Shown: positions 23,271 to 31,972 of the stretch, piece after piece
How positions within the stretch are numbered: the stretch's first letter is position 1
Layout of the letters: each line of letters opens with the position of its first letter
Assembly (NCBI RefSeq): GCF_024460475.1
Contig: NZ_JANFYN010000012.1
Span: forward strand, 1-55,030
Direction: 5' to 3'
Length of the DNA: 55,030 nt
Origin: Holdemanella sp. MSK.7.32
GTDB taxonomy: Bacteria; Bacillota_I; Bacilli_A; Erysipelotrichales; Erysipelotrichaceae
Position numbers and translations under genes: made by a program
Notes under the pieces: model-generated
Database searches by the model: none
What the model was told of the DNA's origin: nothing
What the model saw: the letters and a program-made list of their open reading frames with translations, nothing else

Positions 23271-25116
23271 ACAACTTTACCTCCACTGCATCCAATACAA
23301 ACTTAAAACAAGCTCCATGAGGCGTTACATTCTCAACCCAAATCGTACCACCATGCGATTGAATAATTGACTTACACAAAGATAGACCTAGACCCATGCC
23401 ACGTCTTGTATCTCCACCTCGATTGTTTTCCGTATAGAACATCTCAAACAATTGATCTGGATGTAAAACACCATTTCCATCATCTTGAACTTCAATTAAA
23501 ATTTTATCCTCAACCCGCCTAGCATTCAAAGTAATATTTGAATTTTCAGGCGTATATTTGATCGCATTATTTATTAAATTCACTAAAACCTGAATAATCA
23601 AGCGTGCATCCATATTAGCCATCAATAAATCATCCTCTAAATGCATAGAAATATTATGTTTGCGTTTATTACGACCCAAATGATGAATGGCCTCTCTAAA
23701 AATATCCTCAATCATTTCTGGTTGTAAATTCAACTGCATCGTACCATTTTCAATTCTCGTTATAAACAATAAGTTTTCCACCAAATCATACAACCACATC
23801 GCATCATTATAAATATCTTGATACAATTCCTTCTTCTTTTCTTGTGAGAACGCATTCTCGTTTTCCAACAATAAACCGGCATTACCTGAAATACTAGTCA
23901 GTGGCGTTCTTAAATCATGCGAAATCATACGTAATAAATCGGCTCGCAACGCCTCTTGTTTGGCTTGCTGCTCAATCTTTAGATTTTCTAAACGAATCAT
24001 TTCCTTCTCTAAAGCCATACCACACTCGTCCAATATCGCAAGCCACAAATTTTTTTCAAAAGAATCTATCTTATCTTTTAATACAATTCCAACCACACCT
24101 AATACTTCGTGCGTTCCATTAATAGGCAAATATAAACACATCGAATCCGAATGATAACTCGTTGTCTTTCCAGCCTCATGCCTATTTTTATAAACCCAAG
24201 CCACAATATCCGTTTCTACAGGACACTGTCCTAATAGAATAGGCTCATCATTATGTGGATACAACACTAAATCCGTATCCAATAATTTATGCAGCTGTTT
24301 TAACATCGAAGCATAGATTGCATTCATATCATTCGCCTTTTGAAGCATCTGGCTCATCTCCAATAAGACTTGCGTACGATACACTTGTTTGGCATTTTCG
24401 AAAGATTGTTTCTTTAATCTTGTCATTAATGAACTAGATGACATGGCCACCACAAACATAACAATGTATGTCGTAATATAGCTTGGATCACTCAGCAAAG
24501 AAAAGTAGGGATATGTAAAGAAAAAGTTAAAGCATAACACTGAAAATAAAGACGCCAATAAACTATAGATATATCCACTTGTCCAAATGGATACAAATAC
24601 AATGCCCAAGATATAGATCATAATAGGCGTTGTAATCAAGAATTGAAAGTGCATAAATCCCTTGCCAATAAGCGTACAAAGAAAAAGAATCCCCATCATT
24701 TTTAATGTATCTTTCAATGAAAAACTCAAAAGATTAAAATTAAAATGAAACATGCGACGATAATCCTGCGGATAATTCACAGAATATACATCAATATCTT
24801 TCAACTTAAACAATGCTTGTTTCGCCAAATTCTTTTCTAAAACAACACAATCCACCTGAGAAACACCCACATATTCCACAAGCTGAGGCAATACATCCTG
24901 TCCATAAAGAATCGTTACTTTTGCCCCTTTACTCTCCGCATACTTAATATTTTCACGTAAACAACTCTTTGATGCCGCACTTATCCCCTCATATTTTGGA
25001 GTTTGCACAAAAATAGCACTCAATACTGCATGATTGCTTTTTGCAATTTGAGCTCCCTTATCAATAACTCTAGAATTATATTTAGAAGCCGATAAACATA
25101 TTAATACATTCGCCAT
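23263..25116 (-). CDS. kdpD: KdpD-like sensor histidine kinase lacking the N-terminal KdpD domain
   Basis: 617 residues from ATG 25116. Domains in order: universal-stress-protein-like region (1-125), DUF4118 four-helix membrane region (about 130-240), GAF-like region (260-375), HisKA with phospho-His in MISHDLRTPLTS, and HATPase with NLINNAIKYTPEN, DDGNGV and GLGLSL. Full-length KdpD is ~900 residues; the N-terminal KdpD sensor/Walker domain is missing. No ribosome-binding site precedes the ATG; instead TGTTATACT ends 6 nt upstream, suggesting a leaderless transcript. It senses K+ limitation, turgor or second messengers by family analogy. Confidence 0.88.
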   Translation of the reverse strand: MANVLICLSASKYNSRVIDKGAQIAKSNHAVLSAIFVQTPKYEGISAASKSCLRENIKYAESKGAKVTILYGQDVLPQLVEYVGVSQVDCVVLEKNLAKQALFKLKDIDVYSVNYPQDYRRMFHFNFNLLSFSLKDTLKMMGILFLCTLIGKGFMHFQFLITTPIMIYILGIVFVSIWTSGYIYSLLASLFSVLCFNFFFTYPYFSLLSDPSYITTYIVMFVVAMSSSSLMTRLKKQSFENAKQVYRTQVLLEMSQMLQKANDMNAIYASMLKQLHKLLDTDLVLYPHNDEPILLGQCPVETDIVAWVYKNRHEAGKTTSYHSDSMCLYLPINGTHEVLGVVGIVLKDKIDSFEKNLWLAILDECGMALEKEMIRLENLKIEQQAKQEALRADLLRMISHDLRTPLTSISGNAGLLLENENAFSQEKKKELYQDIYNDAMWLYDLVENLLFITRIENGTMQLNLQPEMIEDIFREAIHHLGRNKRKHNISMHLEDDLLMANMDARLIIQVLVNLINNAIKYTPENSNITLNARRVEDKILIEVQDDGNGVLHPDQLFEMFYTENNRGGDTRRGMGLGLSLCKSIIQSHGGTIWVENVTPHGACFKFVLDAVEVKLYE

Positions 25117-25164
25117 AAAATTAGTATAACACAAGCCCACAAAGAATCATCAAGAATCGTCCAT

Positions 25165-25197
25165 CTTAACATTGTCTTAACATAGTGTTAAAATACT
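25165..25197. promoter_or_regulatory. TTAAC direct repeats between kdpD and ktrB
   Basis: Three consecutive 11-bp units, CTTAACATTGT, CTTAACATAGT and GTTAAAATACT. OmpR-family regulators bind direct repeats at this helical spacing, so this is a likely KdpE site controlling both divergent units. Confidence 0.6.
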
Positions 25198-25257
25198 TTA
25201 TGTAATCTTAATACAGACTAGTGTAGAATGTTTTAAGATATTAGGATAGGTGGTTTT

Positions 25258-26595
25258 ATGTTTAAAAAACGTATGAAACGCATTACCCCAGGACAAATGA
25301 TTATCCTCAGTTTTGCGACTATGATATTTATCGGTGCCTGCCTGCTTATGCTTCCATTTTCCACAAACGATGGTAAGGGCGCACCCTTTTTAGATGCATT
25401 ATTCACTTCAACCAGTGCCTCCTGCGTAACCGGACTGATTATGCATGACACAGCACAATATTGGTCCCCCTTTGGACAACTCATTATCTTGATTCTGATT
25501 CAAATTGGAGGTATGGGCGTCATTACGATGGCCATTCTACTCTTTGTTCTTGGAGGCAAGAAAATTGGTTTTAAACAAAGATATTTTATGCAACAATCTA
25601 TTTCTGCCCCAAAACTAGGGGGTATTATCCGAAACACAAAATGGATTCTAAAAGCTACAATATGTGTCGAAGCACTAGGTACCATCTTATTAGGCATACG
25701 CTTCTTACCGCGTTTTGGACTTGTCAAAGGCCTATGGTATTCCATATTCCATTCCATCTCAGCCTTTTGTAACGCAGGCTTTGATCTAATGGGTACAAAC
25801 CAAGCCTACTCATCTTTAACAGGATATGCCGGCGATATTTTAGTATCCAACGTCATTGCAGCACTAATCGTACTTGGTGGTTTAGGCTTCTTTGTCTGGA
25901 AAGATGTTGTTGAATACAAACATCATTTACATAAATATTCACTACAATCCAAAGTTGTATTATTTACTACTGCAACATTGTTGATCATCAGTACACTCTA
26001 TTTCTTTATCAATGACTTTAGCCATTGGAATATGCGTCTAGCCGATCAAATCAACGTTTCCATTTTCCAAGCCGTATCCCCAAGAACAGCCGGATTTAAT
26101 ACGATTGATTTAAACAAAATGAATCAAAGCAGCATTTTCTTTATGACATTATTAATGTTAATAGGAGGAAGTCCACAAGGTACGGCCGGAGGATTTAAAA
26201 CAACAACACTAGCCGTATTGATTCTAAGTATTCGTGCTGTATTCAATCATAAACAAAACCCTCAATGTTTTGGAAGACGCATTTCCATGGACACATTAAA
26301 CAATGCGACTGCCCTATTTATGTTGTTTATGGTATTATTCTTTACAGGAGCTTTTCTTATTTCAGCCTTCGATCAATTACCCATTCTTGATGCCCTATTT
26401 GAAGCGGCCTCTGCCATTGGTACAGTCGGATTAACATTAGGAATCACACCTACATTATCAAGTGCATCACATTGTATTTTAATTTTCTTGATGTTCTTTG
26501 GAAGAATTGGAGGCTTAACTTTACTTTTAGCTATTTCTAAACATCAAGTTGTCGCAAACGCAAATTTACCACAAGAAAATATCACAATTGGATAA
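25258..26595 (+). CDS. ktrB: K+ channel-like uptake subunit KtrB/TrkH
   Basis: 445 residues, the KtrB length (TrkH is usually longer). Four M1-P-M2 repeats, with selectivity-filter loops around SASCVTGL, SAFCNAGF, SPRTAGFN and SAIGTVGL. GGSPQGTAGG is also conserved. AGGTGG lies 4 nt before the ATG. It forms a membrane dimer gated by a KtrA octameric ring and imports K+ (often Na+-dependent). It is co-transcribed with ktrA 12 bp downstream and divergent from the kdpDE genes. Confidence 0.93.
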   Translation: MFKKRMKRITPGQMIILSFATMIFIGACLLMLPFSTNDGKGAPFLDALFTSTSASCVTGLIMHDTAQYWSPFGQLIILILIQIGGMGVITMAILLFVLGGKKIGFKQRYFMQQSISAPKLGGIIRNTKWILKATICVEALGTILLGIRFLPRFGLVKGLWYSIFHSISAFCNAGFDLMGTNQAYSSLTGYAGDILVSNVIAALIVLGGLGFFVWKDVVEYKHHLHKYSLQSKVVLFTTATLLIISTLYFFINDFSHWNMRLADQINVSIFQAVSPRTAGFNTIDLNKMNQSSIFFMTLLMLIGGSPQGTAGGFKTTTLAVLILSIRAVFNHKQNPQCFGRRISMDTLNNATALFMLFMVLFFTGAFLISAFDQLPILDALFEAASAIGTVGLTLGITPTLSSASHCILIFLMFFGRIGGLTLLLAISKHQVVANANLPQENITIG

Positions 26596-26607
26596 CAGGA
26601 GGAACAT

Positions 26608-27255
26608 ATGAAATCAGTATTAATTATTGGTATGGGACGTTTTGGACGTCACATGGCACAAAAACTATATGATTTAGGACATGACGTTTTGGCCATTGAT
26701 AAAAATGAAGAAAAAATCAACAAAGTCCTTTCTTATGTCACAAACGCACAAATCGGAGATTCTACCGACGAAAGCTTTATTGACTCACTAGGCGTATCGA
26801 ACTTTGATCTTTGCGTTGTAGCCATTGGAGATGACTTTCAAAGTTCACTCGAAACAACAGCCCTATTAAAAGATCACGGATCAAAACTTGTTGTCGCAAG
26901 AGCCGTGCGCGATGTACACGCTAAATTCTTATTGCGCAATGGAGCCGATGAAGTTGTATATCCTGAAAAACAAATTGGTAACTGGGCCGCCGTACGTTTT
27001 TCAAGCGAAAACATCTTTGACTACGTACAACTTACTCCAGAATATTCCATTTATGAAATTGCCGTACCAACCGCTTGGATTGGAAAAACCATGTTAGAAC
27101 TCGATATTCGTAGAAAATACCATATCAACATTCTAGCTACAAAAATCAATGGAATTCTAGACCCACTTCCTAGTGCTGAACATACTTTCCAGGAATCTGA
27201 AAACATTCTTATTCTTGCGCAAAATTCAGACGTACAAAAATTCCTTCGTTTTTAA
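26608..27255 (+). CDS. ktrA: KtrA/TrkA regulatory RCK subunit
   Basis: 215 residues. RCK_N (1-125) has the nucleotide site GMGRFGRHMA and the acidic IDKNEEKI; ALLKDHGSK follows. RCK_C occupies 135-215. The protein binds ATP/ADP or NAD(H) and, in homologues, c-di-AMP through RCK_C, gating KtrB. GGAGG precedes the ATG at 26608. Adjacent to ktrB and downstream of the KdpE-type repeats. Confidence 0.93.
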   Translation: MKSVLIIGMGRFGRHMAQKLYDLGHDVLAIDKNEEKINKVLSYVTNAQIGDSTDESFIDSLGVSNFDLCVVAIGDDFQSSLETTALLKDHGSKLVVARAVRDVHAKFLLRNGADEVVYPEKQIGNWAAVRFSSENIFDYVQLTPEYSIYEIAVPTAWIGKTMLELDIRRKYHINILATKINGILDPLPSAEHTFQESENILILAQNSDVQKFLRF

Positions 27256-27342
27256 TGAAATCTTAACATGACGCCTCATTCTTTAACACCGTTTAAACAT
27301 TTAAAATTCTACAATAAAGGTGTAAGAAAGAGGCGATTATTT

Positions 27343-27435
27343 ATGTTAGAAATTTTATCAATAGGATCCGTAATCTACATTTCTTTCTTAGTCCCACGAC
27401 TTTTAAATCACATTTTAAACATCACTCGCCATTAA
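27343..27435 (+). CDS. 30-residue membrane peptide, KdpF-like in size
   Basis: MLEILSIGSVIYISFLVPRL at the start and NITRH at the end: one hydrophobic span, then a short basic tail. GAGG lies 9 nt before the ATG, and 88 bp separate it from ktrA. The upstream segment (27263-27300) again contains TTAACA-like motifs, so it may belong to the KdpE regulon. Size and topology recall KdpF, which stabilises KdpABC, but there is no KdpABC here. Not in any family I can name. Confidence 0.45.
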   Translation: MLEILSIGSVIYISFLVPRLLNHILNITRH

Positions 27436-27458
27436 TGTATGCCACGAGCATACCAATT

Positions 27459-27506
27459 ATCCCCATTTTTAAGTTATAAATATACTTAAGAAAGGGGATT
27501 TTTTTT
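27459..27506 (+). terminator. Terminator-like hairpin that contains the next gene's ribosome-binding site
   Basis: A 15-bp stem (27459-27473 with 27485-27499; one A-A mismatch, one T-G pair) and an 11-base loop, followed by T8 directly abutting ATG 27507. The 3' arm contains AAAGGGG, the only ribosome-binding site for the downstream gene. Confidence 0.75.
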
Positions 27507-27860
27507 ATGAAAACATGGAAACTAGTCAGTGGAATCATTTCCATTGTATTAAGTGTATTTGTCGTATTCCAAAGTATGATAGCAGGCCTTGCCAACGCCC
27601 TAGAAGAAAGTGGACAAGTAAGTGGAAGTGCAGGACTTGTTGTTAGTATATGCATGCTTTGTGGAGGAATTGTATCGATTGTATCTAGAAAGAACAATTC
27701 AAAAGGAACCAACATTGCACTTATTATTCTATTTGGTTTAGCTACATTAACAGGCTTTGTACTTGCAGGAAACTATTCAGACCTATATATTTGGTCAGCA
27801 TGGTGCTTGATCAACGCAGTACTTGCAATCATTTCATTAAGAAAAGGTATCAGAAATTAA
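27507..27860 (+). CDS. Small four-span membrane protein
   Basis: 117 residues. Hydrophobic spans at about 5-28, 41-58, 69-88 and 94-110, similar in plan to small DUF4064-type membrane proteins. Function unknown. Its ribosome-binding site lies within the 3' arm of a terminator hairpin that ends at its ATG, so expression is probably conditional. A good terminator follows. Confidence 0.7.
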   Translation: MKTWKLVSGIISIVLSVFVVFQSMIAGLANALEESGQVSGSAGLVVSICMLCGGIVSIVSRKNNSKGTNIALIILFGLATLTGFVLAGNYSDLYIWSAWCLINAVLAIISLRKGIRN

Positions 27861-27876
27861 AACTGATACCTTTTAA
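27846..27876 (+). terminator. Terminator after the four-span membrane protein
   Basis: GGTATCAG and CTGATACC form an 8-bp stem with TTTT after it; overlaps the stop codon. Confidence 0.75.
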
Positions 27877-27964
27877 AAAACCTTTACTTATCAAGTAAAT
27901 GGATATTTTTACACATTTTTCTGTAGTTTTAGACACATGTTTAACACATTTTTTCTGAAGCATC

Positions 27965-27990
27965 AAAAAAAGACAGCAATTAAGCTGCCT
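27965..27990 (-). terminator. Terminator of the FMN-enzyme/EutH operon
   Basis: Minus-strand GGCAGC and GCTGTC with a 6-base loop, followed by T7. Confidence 0.75.
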
Positions 27991-29005
27991 ATCTTACCAT
28001 ATCACGAGTAATGTCTTTTAAGCTTTTAGCCCCACACATCTCCATAGTATCTTGAAGTTCACTGCCAAGTTTATCCACTAAGACTTGAATGCCTTCTTCT
28101 TTTGCTCCATAAATCGCATTCACAAATGGACGAGCTACAATAACGGCATCCGCACCTAATGCCAAAGCCTTAAAAATATCGACACCATTACGAAGTCCAC
28201 CATCCACAAAGATTTTCATACTGCCATCTACAGCTTTTACAATCTCTTCGAGTACTTCAGCCGTTGCAGGTGTCTGATCTTGAACTCGACCACCATGATT
28301 CGAAACCACAATTGCACTAGCTCCTGCTTCTTTTGCCTTTAAAGCTCCCTTCACACTCATAACACCCTTCACAATAAATGGTACTGGTGTATTTGAAATG
28401 ATTGCCTTTAATTGTTCTGTATTCATTCTTCCTGCAGGAGGCTGACACCCCTTTAAGAAAGGAAGTCCAGCTGCATCTACATCCATAGCTACCGCAAAGG
28501 CATTACTGTTTAAAGCTAAATTTAGCTTTTCCAAATAAGTCTCTAAACTCCAAGGTTTAACGGTTGGAATACCATACCCATTATTCTCTTTAATAATTCG
28601 TGTCGCATTTTCCATTATACTAGGATCTTTTCCATCTCCTGTAAACGCACAAATACCAGCATCCATACAACCTCGAACTAAAATATCATTGTATCCATTA
28701 TCATCATATGCATCTGAATAGTGCATGGCTACAGCTCCTACAGGACCTGCAAAAATCGGATATTTAAATGTATGACCAAATAGTTCTAATTCTGTACTTA
28801 CTGGCTCATTATCTGTAATTGTATCCATATTCACACGAATGTTTTTCCAAGCATCATAGTTACGCATCGCAACATCCCCAATTCCTTTAGCACCAGGACC
28901 CGGAATCGTATTTCGACATGCCCTTCCATCACATACAGGACAAGACTTACATAATTTTGTCCCCATCACTTCACGACTTTTTTCCATCAATTCCATATAA
29001 TTCAT
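27989..29005 (-). CDS. FMN-dependent alpha-hydroxy-acid oxidizing protein
   Basis: 338 residues from ATG 29005, which follows GGAGG; the frame extends upstream without support. TIM-barrel FMN enzyme of the lactate oxidase/glycolate oxidase/IDI-2-like group. N-terminal CKSCPVCDGRACR and PGPGAKG, the FMN/active-site stretch VSNHGGR, and DGGLRNG with ARPFVNA near the end are visible. The Cys-rich N-terminus is typical of a Bacillota subfamily annotated only by family. It probably oxidises a small 2-hydroxy acid, but the substrate is unknown. It starts 2 bp after the EutH-like permease gene, so the two are co-transcribed. Confidence 0.85.
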   Translation of the reverse strand: MNYMELMEKSREVMGTKLCKSCPVCDGRACRNTIPGPGAKGIGDVAMRNYDAWKNIRVNMDTITDNEPVSTELELFGHTFKYPIFAGPVGAVAMHYSDAYDDNGYNDILVRGCMDAGICAFTGDGKDPSIMENATRIIKENNGYGIPTVKPWSLETYLEKLNLALNSNAFAVAMDVDAAGLPFLKGCQPPAGRMNTEQLKAIISNTPVPFIVKGVMSVKGALKAKEAGASAIVVSNHGGRVQDQTPATAEVLEEIVKAVDGSMKIFVDGGLRNGVDIFKALALGADAVIVARPFVNAIYGAKEEGIQVLVDKLGSELQDTMEMCGAKSLKDITRDMVR

Positions 29006-29007
29006 AA

Positions 29008-30033
29008 TCATTCCTCCATTACATTCGCTATAACTAAACCTAATATTCCAGCTACCAGTTTCACAACCACAAACCAAGTCACACTTGCAGGATTGACTGA
29101 GGCAATAAAACCGAGTTGTCCACCAAACACAAATGCCCCACTCAAAGAAAAGGCAGCATTTAAAATCTTACCCTTCCTGTTCATTTTACTAAATAATGGT
29201 AACATCGCAATACTTGTTCCAAAAGATAAGATAATTCCCATCACTGAATATTTATCAATATTTAGTATTTGACCTACTCTTTCAATCTGATTCGAAAACT
29301 TTCTTAATATAATTTCACAAAACACCAAAGAACCACAAACAATAATACTCATTTGAAATACAATGCGCAAAGCTTCATTGATCAATGTCGCATTTGTGAA
29401 GTTCATGTTGAAAAAGAAAGTCAAACAAACTAGAAAAAAGAAGATGTATCCTACGAATTGTACAAGCTTAGAAAATAATGTCAATACGACAATCAACGTT
29501 TGAAAAGAAATAAAGAATAGTCCTATCAAAATAGCACAAATAAGAATTACGGGTAAAAACACAATCAAAAAATGATCAATACGCAATAAAAAGCCACAAC
29601 CAATAAGAATAGGTAATAAACCTAAAATACCATACACAACTCCTTTTAAATAGTGATTCAAATCATCTTTATCCAGTTCCTTTAAAAAGATTGGCAATTG
29701 AAAACTAATTAAGCATCCTAAAGTGGACGTTAATAATACACCGCAAAAGATAAGCACACTTTCAGAATGTGTCATAGACTCTATAATGGAATAACCTCCA
29801 AGATCTGGCGCCAACAAACTCGAAATAATCATTTCTTTATTTTTGAAAAGAGTGGCATGACCATTTAAAAACGCAATCGCTATACAATAAAAGCCCCCAA
29901 CGCTCATCATAAAATCACCCATCGTGATAATGCCTCGATCAAAAGAAGTGGCTAGTCCAAGTCGATTCTTAAACATCTTGTCAAGTAAGCCTAAAGCAGC
30001 AAAGCATAATAAAATAAAAATAATCGGATTCAT
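29008..30033 (-). CDS. EutH-family membrane transporter
   Basis: 341 residues, about ten hydrophobic spans. FDRGIITMGDFMMSVGGF and SSLLAPDLGGYSI match the conserved N-terminal half of EutH ethanolamine permeases; GGQLGFIA near the end also fits. It is somewhat shorter than E. coli EutH (408). No other ethanolamine utilisation gene is present, so the substrate may differ; pairing with an alpha-hydroxy-acid enzyme suggests an alcohol or hydroxy-acid-like solute. A TATAAT lies only 11 nt before the ATG and no ribosome-binding site is seen. Confidence 0.65.
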   Translation of the reverse strand: MNPIIFILLCFAALGLLDKMFKNRLGLATSFDRGIITMGDFMMSVGGFYCIAIAFLNGHATLFKNKEMIISSLLAPDLGGYSIIESMTHSESVLIFCGVLLTSTLGCLISFQLPIFLKELDKDDLNHYLKGVVYGILGLLPILIGCGFLLRIDHFLIVFLPVILICAILIGLFFISFQTLIVVLTLFSKLVQFVGYIFFFLVCLTFFFNMNFTNATLINEALRIVFQMSIIVCGSLVFCEIILRKFSNQIERVGQILNIDKYSVMGIILSFGTSIAMLPLFSKMNRKGKILNAAFSLSGAFVFGGQLGFIASVNPASVTWFVVVKLVAGILGLVIANVMEE

Positions 30034-30056
30034 GCATTCATTCTATTATAAGAAAG

Positions 30057-30084
30057 AAAAAAAGTCGAAGAAATTTTCTTCGAC
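30057..30084 (-). terminator. Terminator of the pot operon
   Basis: Minus-strand GTCGAAGAAA and TTTCTTCGAC form a tight hairpin followed by T7; it starts at the potCD stop codon. Confidence 0.88.
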
Positions 30085-31970
30085 TAATGTGCGTTACTTG
30101 CCGCAACTTTTACTCTAGACCACAAATCCGCAATGATCTTACGTGTAGTTTCATCATATTGGAATACTTCATCTTTATCGTAACCAGCACGAGGTGTATA
30201 TGCGTTGATACCATCATAATCTCCGCCTTTACCACCAAGTTCTTCCGTAACTTCTTTATTTGGTGAAGTATATCCAACATAACTCGAATTATCCATAGCT
30301 GCATCATAGCTTGTAATATAACGAATAAACTCATTCGCAAGCTTAGGATTCTTCGCATTCTTAGGAATAACCATCGCATCTGACCATAAGTTTGTTCCAC
30401 TCTTTGGCATATAGAATCCCATATTTTCATTTTCTGACATGACATAAGCTGCATCTCCAGAATAAATAAGTCCTAAAGCCTTTCTAGCTTGTGCCATATT
30501 ATCAATAATTTCATCTGTTACAATTTCTGGATCCATTGTCTGAACACATTGAATCAACCAGTTATATGCTGCATTTAATTCATCTTGACTTGTCGTATTC
30601 ATTGAATAACCAAGAGCTTTTAATGCCATCATAAATGAATCTCTTTCTGAATCATATAGATAGATATCTCCCTTAAATTTCTGATCTAAGAAAATATCCC
30701 ATCCATCTTTTTCCAAATCTTCTTCAGATACTTTTGTCTTATCGTATACGATACCAACAGTACCCCAGAAATAAGGAATTGAATATTCATTCTTTGGATC
30801 ATACGGAAGACCTTTGATCGCATCCACCAATTCACCTAAACATTCTTTGCGAGTTTCTGGCTCTAATTTTTGAAGCATTTTTTCCTGCATCATTCTTTGA
30901 ATCATATAATCACTTGGAACCAATACATCATACGCATCGCCATTGGCAACCTTAATATACATCTGTTCGTTTGAATCAAAGTTATCCATGATAACCTTAG
31001 CTCCCGTTAACTCTTCAAAACCTGAAATGATATTTTCACCTGTATATTCACCCCAGTTATATACATGTAAAGTTTGTCCTGCATAAGGCTGACTACCAGC
31101 TGATTTATTCAAGCCAAATAAAGAGGCCACTAAACCAACTACCACAACACCTGCAACAGCCCATTTCCAAGGTTTATTTTGTTTTGAAGGACTTGTCTTT
31201 TTACGAATCATTGGCAAGATATTCACGATTGTTAGAGTGATTGTGATCAGCAATACAACCAATGTACTAATCGCATTTACACTTGGATTAATACGCTTAG
31301 ACATTGTATACACCATAATACTCAAATTCTTTACACCTTGACCCGTCACGAAATATGAAATAACAAAATCATCAAATGACATTGTGAACGCAATCAAAGC
31401 ACCCGAAACAATACCCGGCATAATTTGAGGTACAATAACTTTCACCAAAGCTTGCCAAGGCGTAGCGCCTAAATCCATTGCAGCATCGGCCAAGTTTGGA
31501 TCTAATGATTTGATCTTAGGCATAATACTCAAAATAACATATGGAATACAGAAAGCAATATGTGCTAATAATAATGTCACAAATCCCTTTTCAATTTGGA
31601 AAGTAATAAATAGAAGCATCAATCCAATGGCAGTAACAATTTCAGGGTTCATGATTGGAAAATCATTGACCTGACTGACAAAAGCACGCAATACTTTCTT
31701 TGACTTTGATAAACCAATCGCCGTAATCGTACCAATGATCGTAGAAATAATTGTCGCCAATAAGGCAATAATAATTGTGACATACAAAGATTCCATCATA
31801 CCGTGGTTTTTAAGCATAGCCTCATACCAACATAATGAGAACCCTGTAAAGTGTGTTAACGATTTTGAACTATTGAAGGAAAAAATAATCATGAATAATA
31901 TTGGTGCATAAAAGAACACCAATAATAAAGCCATGCCTACTTTACCTAATACTCTCTTATCTTTCGACAT
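30084..31970 (-). CDS. potCD: PotC-PotD fusion: polyamine ABC permease plus binding protein
   Basis: 628 residues. Residues 1-260 are a PotC-type permease with six spans and the EAA loop (AAMDLGATPWQALVKVIVPQ). A further hydrophobic segment near 265-285 acts as anchor. From about 293 a PotD-type solute-binding protein follows (LHVYNWGEYTG, then YDVLVPSDYMI and IPYFWGTVGIVYD). PotD is normally a separate lipoprotein; here the last span tethers the binding domain outside the membrane. It would import spermidine/putrescine together with PotA and PotB. It starts 2 bp after potB. Confidence 0.93.
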   Translation of the reverse strand: MSKDKRVLGKVGMALLLVFFYAPILFMIIFSFNSSKSLTHFTGFSLCWYEAMLKNHGMMESLYVTIIIALLATIISTIIGTITAIGLSKSKKVLRAFVSQVNDFPIMNPEIVTAIGLMLLFITFQIEKGFVTLLLAHIAFCIPYVILSIMPKIKSLDPNLADAAMDLGATPWQALVKVIVPQIMPGIVSGALIAFTMSFDDFVISYFVTGQGVKNLSIMVYTMSKRINPSVNAISTLVVLLITITLTIVNILPMIRKKTSPSKQNKPWKWAVAGVVVVGLVASLFGLNKSAGSQPYAGQTLHVYNWGEYTGENIISGFEELTGAKVIMDNFDSNEQMYIKVANGDAYDVLVPSDYMIQRMMQEKMLQKLEPETRKECLGELVDAIKGLPYDPKNEYSIPYFWGTVGIVYDKTKVSEEDLEKDGWDIFLDQKFKGDIYLYDSERDSFMMALKALGYSMNTTSQDELNAAYNWLIQCVQTMDPEIVTDEIIDNMAQARKALGLIYSGDAAYVMSENENMGFYMPKSGTNLWSDAMVIPKNAKNPKLANEFIRYITSYDAAMDNSSYVGYTSPNKEVTEELGGKGGDYDGINAYTPRAGYDKDEVFQYDETTRKIIADLWSRVKVAASNAH

Positions 31971-31972
31971 GC

